Shown piece by piece: positions 46,705-55,403 of a stretch of 58,190 nucleotides of DNA. The notes under the pieces were generated by a model. That model ran no database searches. It was not told the DNA's origin and worked only from the letters and a program-made list of their open reading frames with translations. Within the stretch, counting starts at the first letter, position 1, and the number at the start of each line of letters is the position of its first letter. The DNA is from a virus, in the IMG/VR virus record IMGVR_UViG_3300042934_000137, positions 1-58,190 of that record; one strand, written 5' to 3'. Position numbers and translations under genes: made by a program.

Positions 46705-49700
46705 TCAGAGAATGAATTCTTCGAAGTCGCCGAACTTCTCGATGGTCTTTCGAGCCTTCTCGGCGAGCAGCTCGAAATACGACATGTCGATCGCATCGAG
46801 CGGAAGGGTCTTGGCCACGTCGGCCTCAACCCACAAATATCCCTTCGTACCGGCGACGGCGTAGGCCTTGTTGTCGTCGATCCGCCAGAGGAGTCCCCCT
46901 CCGAATCCCTCTCGTACGGGAACGAACCGACCAGTTCGACCGACAAACTGCATCGTGTCGAAACCACCGTCATCGAACATCGGCTTCTGTACGCAGTCGA
47001 AATCAAGGTACATGGAACCCTTCGACACAGACTTGGTCTCGCACAGATCGTCGAAACCAATATCGGCGTCCAGATCGAACAGCGTCTTGAAGACGTAGGG
47101 ATGTTGGAACTGTGCACCAACGGCAGACCAGGTTCTACGAAGCTCGCCACTGCAGACGGACTCGTAGTTGATTTCCTGAGCCTCTTCGTCCATGACGAGC
47201 CACTCACCATTGATGCACTCGTCCTTGCGGGCAATATAGACCGCGTCGTTGACGAGAGCCATCTTGGCGTAGGTTGCCTCGTGTTCGAAGGTGTAGCCGT
47301 ACTTGGCGCCGAACTGCGTAACGAACTCAATGATCTCCGGGGTGGCGTTGGGGATCTTGATGGAGTCCGTCTTGATATGAGCAACTGTGAATCCCCGTTC
47401 CTGAACAGCGTGCTTCAGGTCGATCATGAACAGGGCACCACGCTTCGCAACGATGTTGTCGACGTTACGAATATCGCGGAACGGGTTGTCGAACTTCGCC
47501 GAGGTCAGACCGTAGACGATGTTGATCGCGATCTTGAGTGCGAACCTCAGCGTTGCTGCGGATGCCTTGGCAGCAGCGGGATCGTCAAGCCGTTCAAGGT
47601 CGTTGAGGTACGGCGTGAGCTTCCCGCCGAGCATTCCCTTGGCCGATTCGAAGTCGCCGTGCTTGATTGCCAGTTGTGCCTCGACGAGCGACATGAACTT
47701 GGGTGTGTACTCGCCGAAAAGACGAAGTTGTCCAATCGATGTAGGGTGCATCGAAGCGACGTCAAGAAGCGCGACATTGTGATGAATGCCCGTCTCAGCG
47801 AAGACATAGCCGCCTTCGCCAACTTCCTCGCCACGATATGTGGACTTGCCTCTTTCGAACTCATAGCCAGGGAACTCCTTCGCCAGGTTCGTGTAGATGA
47901 AGCTACTCTGTGGGTTGCGGTCCTCTCCGAAAATGATTCGAGCAGTGTGCTTCTGCGTGGTGTCGTTAGGACTGAGACCACTCAACTCGGCTAGAATAAG
48001 CCTTGCCGTGTAGTCGCCCTTCCGAGCCTTGTGAACTGCTTCGGTGGAACGAACGTCGTTGCAGCAGTAGTCGACGACGTCCTGGATGCGTTCCTTGGGT
48101 ACCGGCTTGTCCCAAGGAATATCCATCTCCTTGTGTTGGATCCCGAGCTCGATCTGGAACTTCTTCAGTCCCTGCTTCTTCGAGCTGTAGTCGTAGATGT
48201 CGGTCCACGACAGGTTGTACGCCTCACCGAACAATGCTCCAACGACATTGTCGATGATCTTCTTGGATAGCTTGTAGAGCTGCTCGTTGTCGTACCCGAG
48301 GTAACGGGCGTACAAGATATGGTTGTCGTACTTTCGATTGTTGAAGCCGACCAACTTGAGCTTGAACAGCTTCTCGATGTCCTGAGGGGTAGGGTTAACC
48401 ATGGGGACAACGGTGTCACTGTCCTCGTACTTCCAGCACACGACAAAGAGGTTTGGATATACCTCAACGTCGTAGAAGACGACACGATCATCATCGGTCG
48501 GGACAGTTTCGTGTTCGACCTGCAAGCCCAATGGGTCCTGCTTGTCCGACGACTTGAACTTCATCGCCATGACCGTCTTCAAACACACGAGCGGCTGGTT
48601 AGTACTGTTGTTGGCGAAGGCGATCAGTCGACCTCGAATGTCCGAGACATCATACTCCATCTCGGATTGGTACGCCTCTTCGAGGATATGGTAGATGAAG
48701 TCGATCGAGGGCTTGGTTCCCGGGTGGATCTCCTTTCGCAGATTCCTGTCGATCAGTTCCCGAAGACCCTTTTCGCTCTGGATCTTCTCCATCTGGAGCA
48801 CTTTCTTTTTCTCCTTGAGGGGTAGCTGACCGAAGACCAACAACGCAATTGGAACGCTGTTACACTTCGTCAGGCGACGACGGAGAGAGGAGTCACCCGA
48901 ATATACCTTGATCTCGATTCCATCAGCGTAGGTACGAGATAGCTCGGAGACGTCTCCGTCGTAGTTGTAGTGGAGATGGACCCCTGCACCGGACTTACTG
49001 AGTTCAGCATAGGTAGCAGGCCACTCGGAGGCGGCTTCGAGGTTTCGCTCGAGGGATTTGTTGCCATCTTCGTCCTTGAGGTCGAAGTCGATCACAATAT
49101 GGTTTTCAGGCACCTTAACGTAGTGCACCAGAGAGCTATCGATCTCAGCCAACGTGGTCTTGACTGTTGCCCAACGCTTACGAGGAAATCCGTCGTCATT
49201 AGCCAGCTGAGCGGCCGACTCAGCAAACTCCAGATCGAACAGAGACTTCGTCTCGTCCAGCACGAGAGAGAATATAGTTGCGGGCTCGGCGGTTGGGGTC
49301 TTGAATTGCCTAGCATTGAAGCCAGCGTAGTAGCTCCTGAAAGGCTCCCCGTCGATCGTGATGCGGTCGTGGAACTCGTCGAAGTAGTTAGCCAACTCCG
49401 CTCGAACTTTGTACCGCGGCAACGGCTTCTCAATGCCGGTCTCTCCGCAGAACTCCTTGTACATCACGTAGGCCTGCTGTAGAGAAACTCCATCTTGTCG
49501 TTTGAATATATCGAAGTTCGACTCGATGAAGTTGAAGAAAATGTCCGTCTGGAGCATCATCTCCAAAGGCTGGTACGCATTGTAGAAGTTCTTACCCATG
49601 TCCCGATAAATATCGAGGCAGTGTTGAGCGATAGCCCCCAACTCGAAGTCGATCCGGGACATGAGGGTGTGGTAGTGGTTGGGCTGGAGCTTCTCGCCGG

Positions 49701-50592
49701 TGGGGTGGACGTCGATCAAACGTCGAATGATACCTGACTTTGCGTCAGAGATCTTAACCGGCTTGTTTGTTCCCATGAACAGAAATGCGTTGACCCGAGC
49801 AGTGTACTGGGGCTTGTGCTTCTCGTTCATGACCATGTCTTCGTGCGAGATGATCGAGTTGAGACGGGTGTTGTCCTCGATCTTAGACAAGTCGCCATCG
49901 TGTTGGATCGCAACAAGAGGGTTGGACTTGAATACCTCAGTGGCGAAGCCGTTCGAGTTAGACCCGAGAGCCTTAGCGTCGAACGTTGTGGTGTAGCCCT
50001 CGAACAGTTTCTGGATGATCTTGAGGATGGTGCCCTTACCAGCCCCCGGGGGTCCGTACAAAACCAGGAATTTCTCGATCTTCACCGAGTCCCCAGCAAT
50101 GACGGACCCAATAGCCCATTCTATCTTTGCGCGCTCCTCTGGAGGATATAGGGTTCCGACCAGCTCGTCCCAGGCGCTGCAGTCGCCCGGAACTAACTGA
50201 TACGAAAGGCGTCGACTGACGTAGTCAGATTTCTTCGTCTCTGTGTTCGCGAAAGCAAGAGTTGCGTCGAGTTGCTTGCTGTTATCGCTCACATTGGCCA
50301 AGAACTTACGGAACTGCACCCAGCCGTTACTGTTGAAAGAGCGCATGTACTTGACGTTGCCTTGAATATCGTTCTTCTCGGCGAACTCGCGCAGCTTTGC
50401 GTCGACTAGTCGCTGCACATCGTATTCGTCAGTGGACCAAAGGCCCTGCTCTTCATCCCAGATTGCATAGAACGACTTTCCTCGAACCATGAGATCCTTG
50501 GATCGACCAACAATGAAGTCGGGATATACTTCGAGTTGACCTTTCTTTGGACCTCGCTCAATCTCTCGCGTACAGATCTGAAAGAAATCCAT
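46705..50592 (-). CDS. Helicase-primase-DNA polymerase fusion
   Basis: This encodes 1295 residues. Residues about 130-300 form an SF3 helicase, with Walker A YGPPGAGKGT (179-188) and LFMGTNKPVK. Residues about 480-580 resemble an archaeo-eukaryotic primase: IDFD (501-504) and SGAGVHLHY (534-542). Residues 700-1290 form a proofreading DNA polymerase: Exo I FYDVEVYP (706-713), Exo II NNRKYDNH, Exo III DYCCNDV, motif A DVASMHP (944-950), motif B KIAINIVYG (1020-1028) and motif C KTDS (1074-1077). Family B is favoured. One polypeptide thus carries the main replication steps. Confidence 0.85.
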   Translation of the reverse strand: MDFFQICTREIERGPKKGQLEVYPDFIVGRSKDLMVRGKSFYAIWDEEQGLWSTDEYDVQRLVDAKLREFAEKNDIQGNVKYMRSFNSNGWVQFRKFLANVSDNSKQLDATLAFANTETKKSDYVSRRLSYQLVPGDCSAWDELVGTLYPPEERAKIEWAIGSVIAGDSVKIEKFLVLYGPPGAGKGTILKIIQKLFEGYTTTFDAKALGSNSNGFATEVFKSNPLVAIQHDGDLSKIEDNTRLNSIISHEDMVMNEKHKPQYTARVNAFLFMGTNKPVKISDAKSGIIRRLIDVHPTGEKLQPNHYHTLMSRIDFELGAIAQHCLDIYRDMGKNFYNAYQPLEMMLQTDIFFNFIESNFDIFKRQDGVSLQQAYVMYKEFCGETGIEKPLPRYKVRAELANYFDEFHDRITIDGEPFRSYYAGFNARQFKTPTAEPATIFSLVLDETKSLFDLEFAESAAQLANDDGFPRKRWATVKTTLAEIDSSLVHYVKVPENHIVIDFDLKDEDGNKSLERNLEAASEWPATYAELSKSGAGVHLHYNYDGDVSELSRTYADGIEIKVYSGDSSLRRRLTKCNSVPIALLVFGQLPLKEKKKVLQMEKIQSEKGLRELIDRNLRKEIHPGTKPSIDFIYHILEEAYQSEMEYDVSDIRGRLIAFANNSTNQPLVCLKTVMAMKFKSSDKQDPLGLQVEHETVPTDDDRVVFYDVEVYPNLFVVCWKYEDSDTVVPMVNPTPQDIEKLFKLKLVGFNNRKYDNHILYARYLGYDNEQLYKLSKKIIDNVVGALFGEAYNLSWTDIYDYSSKKQGLKKFQIELGIQHKEMDIPWDKPVPKERIQDVVDYCCNDVRSTEAVHKARKGDYTARLILAELSGLSPNDTTQKHTARIIFGEDRNPQSSFIYTNLAKEFPGYEFERGKSTYRGEEVGEGGYVFAETGIHHNVALLDVASMHPTSIGQLRLFGEYTPKFMSLVEAQLAIKHGDFESAKGMLGGKLTPYLNDLERLDDPAAAKASAATLRFALKIAINIVYGLTSAKFDNPFRDIRNVDNIVAKRGALFMIDLKHAVQERGFTVAHIKTDSIKIPNATPEIIEFVTQFGAKYGYTFEHEATYAKMALVNDAVYIARKDECINGEWLVMDEEAQEINYESVCSGELRRTWSAVGAQFQHPYVFKTLFDLDADIGFDDLCETKSVSKGSMYLDFDCVQKPMFDDGGFDTMQFVGRTGRFVPVREGFGGGLLWRIDDNKAYAVAGTKGYLWVEADVAKTLPLDAIDMSYFELLAEKARKTIEKFGDFEEFIL

Positions 50593-50612
50593 CTACCCTC
50601 CTCTCGTTCTAT

Positions 50613-51143
50613 CTAGTCCATCTCCAGCAGATATGCGTGCATCTGATCCCAGAGCTCGACGTCTCGCTGGTTCGCTCTGGCCCTCTTCAGAGGAAATAGG
50701 CCACCCACACCACTAGGACGGTATGTTCGCCAAATAACCTCGTCGAGAGTCTTATCGATCTCTTTGACGGGGACTAGTGAGTTGTCGTTGTACTTTTCCA
50801 GACCCAGATTTTCCATGAGACGCCAGAACCAAGCACGCGGCTCGTTATCGTCTTGGAAGGCGAGCCGCTGTGCTAGTCCTATCAGAAGCTCAAGCATCGA
50901 ACACTCAAGCTGCATCCACTCTGAGTCTGTGAAGTCGATCTCCTCCTCTCGGAGAAAATCAACTCGAAGGGTACGTCCGTCTTCTGCTCGGTTGTCGTCG
51001 TTAGGAATAAGCCATAAGAATGGCTTTGTATAAAGCTGCTTTAGCACCTTCCAATACGACCTTGAGGGGTTTCGTTCGGTAACCGAGCCGACTTGACTGT
51101 AGAGCCATGTGAAATATAGCTCGTCAAGCGGCGGGCGACTCAT
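50613..51143 (-). CDS. Hypothetical phage protein
   Basis: This encodes 176 residues: LYFTWLYSQVGSV, SYWKVLKQLYTKPFLWLIP and EPRAWFWRLMENLGL are typical of a conserved phage protein near replication genes. It is helical and Trp/Leu-rich. It overlaps the upstream gene by 4 bases. Function is unknown. Confidence 0.6.
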   Translation of the reverse strand: MSRPPLDELYFTWLYSQVGSVTERNPSRSYWKVLKQLYTKPFLWLIPNDDNRAEDGRTLRVDFLREEEIDFTDSEWMQLECSMLELLIGLAQRLAFQDDNEPRAWFWRLMENLGLEKYNDNSLVPVKEIDKTLDEVIWRTYRPSGVGGLFPLKRARANQRDVELWDQMHAYLLEMD

Positions 51144-51958
51144 TCAGAGTCACCCCGAGATGCCCTCGCCATGGGACGGCGGATGGGCTCCTGTGTGGGG
51201 CGTTCGTCTTCGGTGAAGCCGGCGACTGCAACCGAGTACTTGCCTCCGTGTCGAGCCACCTCGAAGTCGATCTCCACCTTCTCGCTTCGGATATAGACGA
51301 TGTGGTTCTGATCCGAGCGATGACCGAAACGGAGGTTGTCTTCCGAACCGATGTACTTCTCGTACTCGAAGTCGGGAATGATCGTGTCCTGATCGTCGGT
51401 CAAGACATCATCCCCGGAGTACCACGTGAGACAGACCTTGTCGAACTCGCCCGCTTCGAACTCCTCCGCGGAAATGATGTACGGCCTCTCCGAAGAGCGA
51501 GCCGCCACCTCCTCGTCGTAGTTGAAGTCGACGCCCTCCACCGGCTGTGGGTCGGTGAATATGTTCCGGTTCACCTGCCTCGGCGTGGTGGCGAGAGGGT
51601 GCTTGACCGTACGTACGTCGTTGGGGATGGGCATCTCGGGGTGGTACCGCTCGAAAGCCTCGGAAGCCTTCTCCACCGAAGACGGCTCCTCCTCGACCTC
51701 CACACCAAGCGCCTCGGCGGCACTCTCTGGTGTGGCGAACTCGTCGGCCTTCGCCTGCTTCTTGTACTTCCGCTCGAGCCACTCACTGGTGCGCTCGATC
51801 TCGGCTTCCATCTTCTCGTCGAACTCGCCAATGAGCTTCTTTCGGGCGTAGAAATATCCCGAACCCGTTCCAGCAGCGAACGCCACAACAGCAACGCTGC
51901 CGGCGATCACCGTCCTCTTCTTTGCCACCTCCAAGAGGCGGGCCGTGAATGTATTCAT
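51140..51958 (-). CDS. Membrane-anchored acidic protein
   Basis: This encodes 272 residues from the ATG at 51958. One N-terminal span (about 17-36) is followed by a long soluble domain rich in Glu/Asp with coiled coil (about 45-70) and a C-terminal beta region. It sits after the DUF6353-like protein, with which it may act at the membrane. Confidence 0.6.
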   Translation of the reverse strand: MNTFTARLLEVAKKRTVIAGSVAVVAFAAGTGSGYFYARKKLIGEFDEKMEAEIERTSEWLERKYKKQAKADEFATPESAAEALGVEVEEEPSSVEKASEAFERYHPEMPIPNDVRTVKHPLATTPRQVNRNIFTDPQPVEGVDFNYDEEVAARSSERPYIISAEEFEAGEFDKVCLTWYSGDDVLTDDQDTIIPDFEYEKYIGSEDNLRFGHRSDQNHIVYIRSEKVEIDFEVARHGGKYSVAVAGFTEDERPTQEPIRRPMARASRGDSE

Positions 51959-51966
51959 GATGCCTC

Positions 51967-52863
51967 TCAGATCTTGTCGATGCTGGCGTAGATCGGACCG
52001 TCCACATTGAAGTCCAGCTGAACAGCCGCGGCCTGACCCCGGTACATGAAGTCCCGGATGCCGCCACCATTCTCGTCCCAGCAACCGAAGTCGACGTAGC
52101 CGTCACCGTTACCGTCCTTGAGCCAGCCGGTGACGCATCCGACGGTGGTGCGGGGCATCCCCAGCTGCTCGAGAACGTCGTTCAGCAGAACGAAACCGTA
52201 GCTGTTGAGACGCTCGTTGGCCGCAGCCTGTGCTGCCCGAAGGAAAATGAAATTATACTCCGGGTTCGGCGACCAGTTCTTGCTCGTCTCGTTGCTGAAG
52301 AACGGGGTGTAGAGACCGCCCATTCCAGCGGACTCCTTGACCTTGATGACCTCCGGGCCGTTCTCGCCGTCGACGACGACCTCGCGCTCGTTCACGCCGA
52401 AGAAGAGCTCACGCTCCTTGTCGCCGCCCAGCTCGTCCGCGACACGGTTACGGTAGGCCTTCAGGCTCTTCTCGAGGGTGGCCATACCGATGGTCAGGCC
52501 GGCGATGCGGTTGTTCTGGATGTTGTGGGCGCCGGTCAGGGCGGCGACGGAAGCGATGCCCAGCAGGATGGCCGGACCGTAGAGCTTGCCGAGCTTCATG
52601 GTCGCGTGGGTGTAGGCCGCGATGCGGGTCTGCTGCTTCTGCTGCTCGGTTGAGAGACCGGCCTCGTGGACCTGGTCGACCTTGTTGAGGTTGGCGTCGA
52701 GCTCGTCCAGGATCGGCTCCACCTTGAGGGTGGCCCGGCAGGCGAGTACGACGGTGGCGCCCATTCCGACGACGCCGCCGGTCAGCAACAGAGTCGGGGA
52801 GTGCTTCTTGAGGGTCAGCATCTGCCGACCGAACTGGCGAGTGAGGGTGGTCTTGACGCTCAT
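51967..52863 (-). CDS. Two-span membrane protein, DUF6353-like, paralogue A
   Basis: This encodes 298 residues. Two hydrophobic segments (about 25-43 and 96-112) precede a conserved NRIAGLTIGMATLEKSLKAY and a soluble C-terminal domain (YNFIFLRAAQAAANERL, VGCVTGWL). It is related to the protein at 55404-56183. The family is known in actinophages (DUF6353 from memory). Function is unknown. Confidence 0.7.
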   Translation of the reverse strand: MSVKTTLTRQFGRQMLTLKKHSPTLLLTGGVVGMGATVVLACRATLKVEPILDELDANLNKVDQVHEAGLSTEQQKQQTRIAAYTHATMKLGKLYGPAILLGIASVAALTGAHNIQNNRIAGLTIGMATLEKSLKAYRNRVADELGGDKERELFFGVNEREVVVDGENGPEVIKVKESAGMGGLYTPFFSNETSKNWSPNPEYNFIFLRAAQAAANERLNSYGFVLLNDVLEQLGMPRTTVGCVTGWLKDGNGDGYVDFGCWDENGGGIRDFMYRGQAAAVQLDFNVDGPIYASIDKI

Positions 52864-52875
52864 TGAAATATCTCC

Positions 52876-53010
52876 TCAGACTTTCTTCTGCTGCTGAAGG
52901 TTCTTGAAAATAGCAACGACTTGGGGATCGGGCATGGCCTGGACCTTACGGAACCACTTGGCTCCCTTGTAAGCGTTCTTGATGGCCTCCCGCATTTGTT
53001 CGACGGACAC
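52876..53010 (-). CDS. 44-residue helical protein
   Basis: This encodes MSVEQMREAIKNAYKGAKWF, then RKVQAMPDPQVVAIFKNLQ and QQKKV. The GTG at 53010 follows AGGAAGGG. Similar small proteins are common in phages. Function is unknown. Confidence 0.6.
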   Translation of the reverse strand: MSVEQMREAIKNAYKGAKWFRKVQAMPDPQVVAIFKNLQQQKKV

Positions 53011-53019
53011 GGTCCCTTC

Positions 53020-53133
53020 CTAAGGCTTGAATATGCTTCCACAGCCAATGCAGACGACGGTTCCTCTTGGGAAAATCCACGCGCTGTGATGATGACGGAT
53101 GGTCCACAAGAAGAAGCGGATACGCCAGATCAC
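53020..53133 (-). CDS. 37-residue protein with CxxC
   Basis: This encodes MIWRIRFFLWTIRHHHSAW, then IFPRGTVVCIGCGSIFKP. The GTG overlaps the upstream TGA as GTGA. The CIGC pair may bind metal. Confidence 0.5.
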   Translation of the reverse strand: MIWRIRFFLWTIRHHHSAWIFPRGTVVCIGCGSIFKP

Positions 53134-53771
53134 TTGAGGTGCTCGGGGCGAGGTAGATCCACGATGAATCCGTCACGGACCTTCTTGGGCTCAACACCGC
53201 GGAGATCCGTCCAACCCCAGTTCTCGTCAGGTGGGGTGGAGGAGTTGTTGGTGAACTGATAGAACTCAGCGACTGTAACGAGCTCGTATCGCTTGAGTCG
53301 CTCGAACATCCTGTCGATGACCTCGTTGGCCTCGGCTCGAGTGGACAGTACGACCTCGTCGAAGTCGTGCATCGCCCTTGCTCGGCTGCTGGGACCCAAT
53401 CGATCGCGAGGATCATCACGTCGAACCGTAGTCTTGCTCGACGCATACCGATCATAGCTGACGTACGGGGAGTTTCGTGAATGCCGGCTGCTCGACCCAC
53501 CTCCACCATTTCGGTAGAGGATCCTGTCAAGGGCTTCCTGCCCGGCATCGCGGATCATGTCCTTGGCCGCGGGGATGAGTACCTCCATCGCCACGTACCC
53601 CAGAACGCTCTTGGGAGTCTCCCCGCTGAAGAACGACTCGACGAATCGCTTACCCAGGGACTTCTTACGGATGACGCCATCGGCGACGGCCTCGACCTTG
53701 TTCTCTTCGATCTGAGGCGTTTGCTCATTCGGAGCCGGCCTGGGCTGCTTGCTGTTGCTGGGGAAGTCCAT
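53130..53771 (-). CDS. Conserved phage protein with helical N-terminus
   Basis: This encodes 213 residues: FVESFFSGETPKSVLGYVAM and VLIPAAKDMIRDAGQEAL typify a widespread phage protein, followed by a Ser/Arg-rich linker and a C-terminal helical segment with VTVAEFYQFTN. Function is unknown. Confidence 0.65.
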   Translation of the reverse strand: MDFPSNSKQPRPAPNEQTPQIEENKVEAVADGVIRKKSLGKRFVESFFSGETPKSVLGYVAMEVLIPAAKDMIRDAGQEALDRILYRNGGGGSSSRHSRNSPYVSYDRYASSKTTVRRDDPRDRLGPSSRARAMHDFDEVVLSTRAEANEVIDRMFERLKRYELVTVAEFYQFTNNSSTPPDENWGWTDLRGVEPKKVRDGFIVDLPRPEHLK

Positions 53772-53796
53772 TTATCCTCGTTCCTGGGGGGCGAAA

Positions 53797-53824
53797 CCTA
53801 GAGCCCGTGTTAGGGGCTCATAGG
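53797..53824 (-). terminator. Cassette hairpin
   Basis: CCTAGAGCCC pairs with GGGCTCATAGG (one bulge) around a GTGTTAG loop after the gene at 53845-53997. Confidence 0.6.
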
Positions 53825-53844
53825 GTTGAGTGGTGATGATGAGG

Positions 53845-53997
53845 TCAGTCTTCGGTGGTGGGCTTCAGCTTGTCGAAGTACTCGTCGATCTTGAGGTTGG
53901 TCAGCTTCTCCCCCTTGATCAGATAACCGATCGCGGCGGAGCCAACTGCACCAACAGCAGCCTTGACGGCGAACTTGGCGAACTTGTGCTTGTTCAT
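53845..53997 (-). CDS. 50-residue membrane cassette protein
   Basis: This encodes MNKHKFAKFAVKAAVGAV, then a short hydrophobic segment (GSAAIGYLI) and a polar tail. The ATG at 53997 follows AAAGGA. It has its own promoter and hairpin and resembles the small membrane cassettes at 37 kb. Confidence 0.6.
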   Translation of the reverse strand: MNKHKFAKFAVKAAVGAVGSAAIGYLIKGEKLTNLKIDEYFDKLKPTTED

Positions 53998-54019
53998 ACG
54001 AATATGTCCTTTCATTGGG

Positions 54020-54050
54020 TCTCACTAAGACCCATGTAATTTGTGCGAGG
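54020..54050 (-). promoter_or_regulatory. Promoter-like element P9
   Basis: TCGCA, TTACAT and CTTAGT (54024-54029) at 10-bp spacing, followed by GAGACCC. The -10 is the most divergent. It drives 53845-53997. Confidence 0.6.
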
Positions 54051-54052
54051 GG

Positions 54053-54289
54053 TTAGTTGTCGATGGGGTCGAGATGTTTGAGTTTTTCGATGCCAACAAG
54101 CATGTCGTTGGTCAGATCTTGGGTTTTCTTCCGAAGGCGTTCCACTCGCCGGTTGTGTCGCTCCTTAGCGGCGAAGACCTTTCGAACCTGATATGTGTTC
54201 CAGACGATACGAAACGCCATCTTCAGGTTGCCGTTCTTGGCGAAACATTTAGCAAGCATCTTTGCTCGCGCCAGCTGCGATTCATCCAT
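54053..54289 (-). CDS. Small helical basic protein
   Basis: This encodes 78 residues, helical, rich in Lys and Arg in the middle (RKVFAAKERHNRRVERLRKK). A DNA- or RNA-binding role is possible. Function is unknown. Confidence 0.55.
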   Translation of the reverse strand: MDESQLARAKMLAKCFAKNGNLKMAFRIVWNTYQVRKVFAAKERHNRRVERLRKKTQDLTNDMLVGIEKLKHLDPIDN

Positions 54290-54298
54290 CGTTAACCC

Positions 54299-54535
54299 CT
54301 ACTTGCAGATTCGCTTGATGATCTGGTAGGCAGCCATGACGCCACCAACGGTAAGTGCGGTGTGAGTGATGAAGTCCTTGGCCACCTCAGAATATGCCGC
54401 CAGGACTTCGACCCCCTCGAAAGGATCGTAGTTCTTGTCGTCTTCGTCGATGGTTGGTGCGTTCGGGTTGTCAACGAGCGAGACGTTGACCGCGTGCTTC
54501 TGGACATACTTCTTGACGCGGTTGCGCATGAACAT
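54299..54535 (-). CDS. Small membrane protein
   Basis: This encodes 78 residues from the ATG at 54535, preceded by AAAGGA. A basic N-terminus, acidic middle (DEDDKNYDPFEG) and C-terminal span (TALTVGGVMAAYQII) are seen. Function is unknown. Confidence 0.6.
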   Translation of the reverse strand: MFMRNRVKKYVQKHAVNVSLVDNPNAPTIDEDDKNYDPFEGVEVLAAYSEVAKDFITHTALTVGGVMAAYQIIKRICK

Positions 54536-54641
54536 GTAATCGATTCCTTTCGAGGATGAATATATGGAGAGGGGTGTGGGGCACAATGACTCGTTACGTC
54601 TTATAGAAATAAGCAGTAACCATCGGCTGTCGTTTTGTGAA

Positions 54642-54697
54642 CCAGCATCCGGGTAAGCGGGTGGCGAAGACCCCTCAAACACCACCCAACTTGCTGG
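54642..54697 (-). terminator. Stacked hairpin after 54723-55319
   Basis: CCAGCA pairs with TGCTGG and inside it GGGTGG with CCACCC. GTGTGGGG 54574-54581 with CCCCACAC 54701-54708 can pair at longer range. It probably ends the upstream transcript. Confidence 0.55.
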
Positions 54698-54722
54698 AAC
54701 CCCCACACTAACTCATTGCGGA

Positions 54723-55319
54723 TCAGACCCCAGGCGCGGGCTGCTGAGAGTTGACCCGCTTCAGCATGGCAGCGGCCATCTCCTCCTTGGGCATGGCCAT
54801 CAGCTCCGTCTTGGTTGGAAATCGGTTCTCCCGAATCCACGCCGGACGGTTGTCCTCCTCGGTCGCCGGCGTTCCGGTGTTGTTGAACTGGCTCTTTGGG
54901 TCCTGACCCGGAGTCGCCACCGTCGTACCGGTGAAGTCCATCTGCTTCGCCCAGTCCGCGGGAACGATCGACCGGAAGAACGCGGCGCCGGCCTCGGCGT
55001 CGGTCACCAGGCTCATGAAGAAGGCGGAATATGCCTCCGTCTGCATGAAGTCGTTCGCGACCTCCTCGGTACGGACGAACCGCTTGCCGTCCCGCTTGCC
55101 GACCGACTTGGCGATCATGTCCTTGAAGAACTTGATGATCACCTTCGCGTCCTTGGTGGCGAAGAGCTCCTTGACCCGCTTCTCGAGGGCGCCTTCGTCC
55201 AGGGTACCGCCGAACTCCATCTGCATCTCGACGACGTCAGCCTTGGTGAGGTGGAAGTGCCAGTCCTCCTCCTGCTGCTCACCGTCGAAGTCCGTGTACT
55301 TGATGGTCTGCTTGAGCAC
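54723..55319 (-). CDS. Tail-chaperone-like protein in early region
   Basis: This encodes 198 residues from a GTG. QTIKYTDFDGEQQEEDWHFH, ADVVEMQMEFGGTLDE, GKRDGKRFVR and EAYSAFFMSLVTDAEA match a phage family usually found between tail tube and tape measure. Here it is about 40 kb from the tail genes, so it may have another role. The C-terminus is Pro-rich and disordered. Confidence 0.6.
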   Translation of the reverse strand: MLKQTIKYTDFDGEQQEEDWHFHLTKADVVEMQMEFGGTLDEGALEKRVKELFATKDAKVIIKFFKDMIAKSVGKRDGKRFVRTEEVANDFMQTEAYSAFFMSLVTDAEAGAAFFRSIVPADWAKQMDFTGTTVATPGQDPKSQFNNTGTPATEEDNRPAWIRENRFPTKTELMAMPKEEMAAAMLKRVNSQQPAPGV

Positions 55320-55403
55320 TGTTTCGTTTACCTTTCAAGGGGTTGGTTTAGCTGAATATGTCTATCCGAATTGCCATGGACCGCGGAGAGCCGCGTTAGA
55401 TCT

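Noticed and set aside
46209-47384. 391-residue minus-strand ORF overlapping the polymerase end
   Set aside because: Most of it is an out-of-frame reading of the polymerase gene; only the last 64 codons are outside it and are listed separately.
54601-54720. Short ORF ending near 54601
   Set aside because: The only possible start without overlapping the 54723 gene is a GTG with no ribosome site, and the region folds as hairpins.
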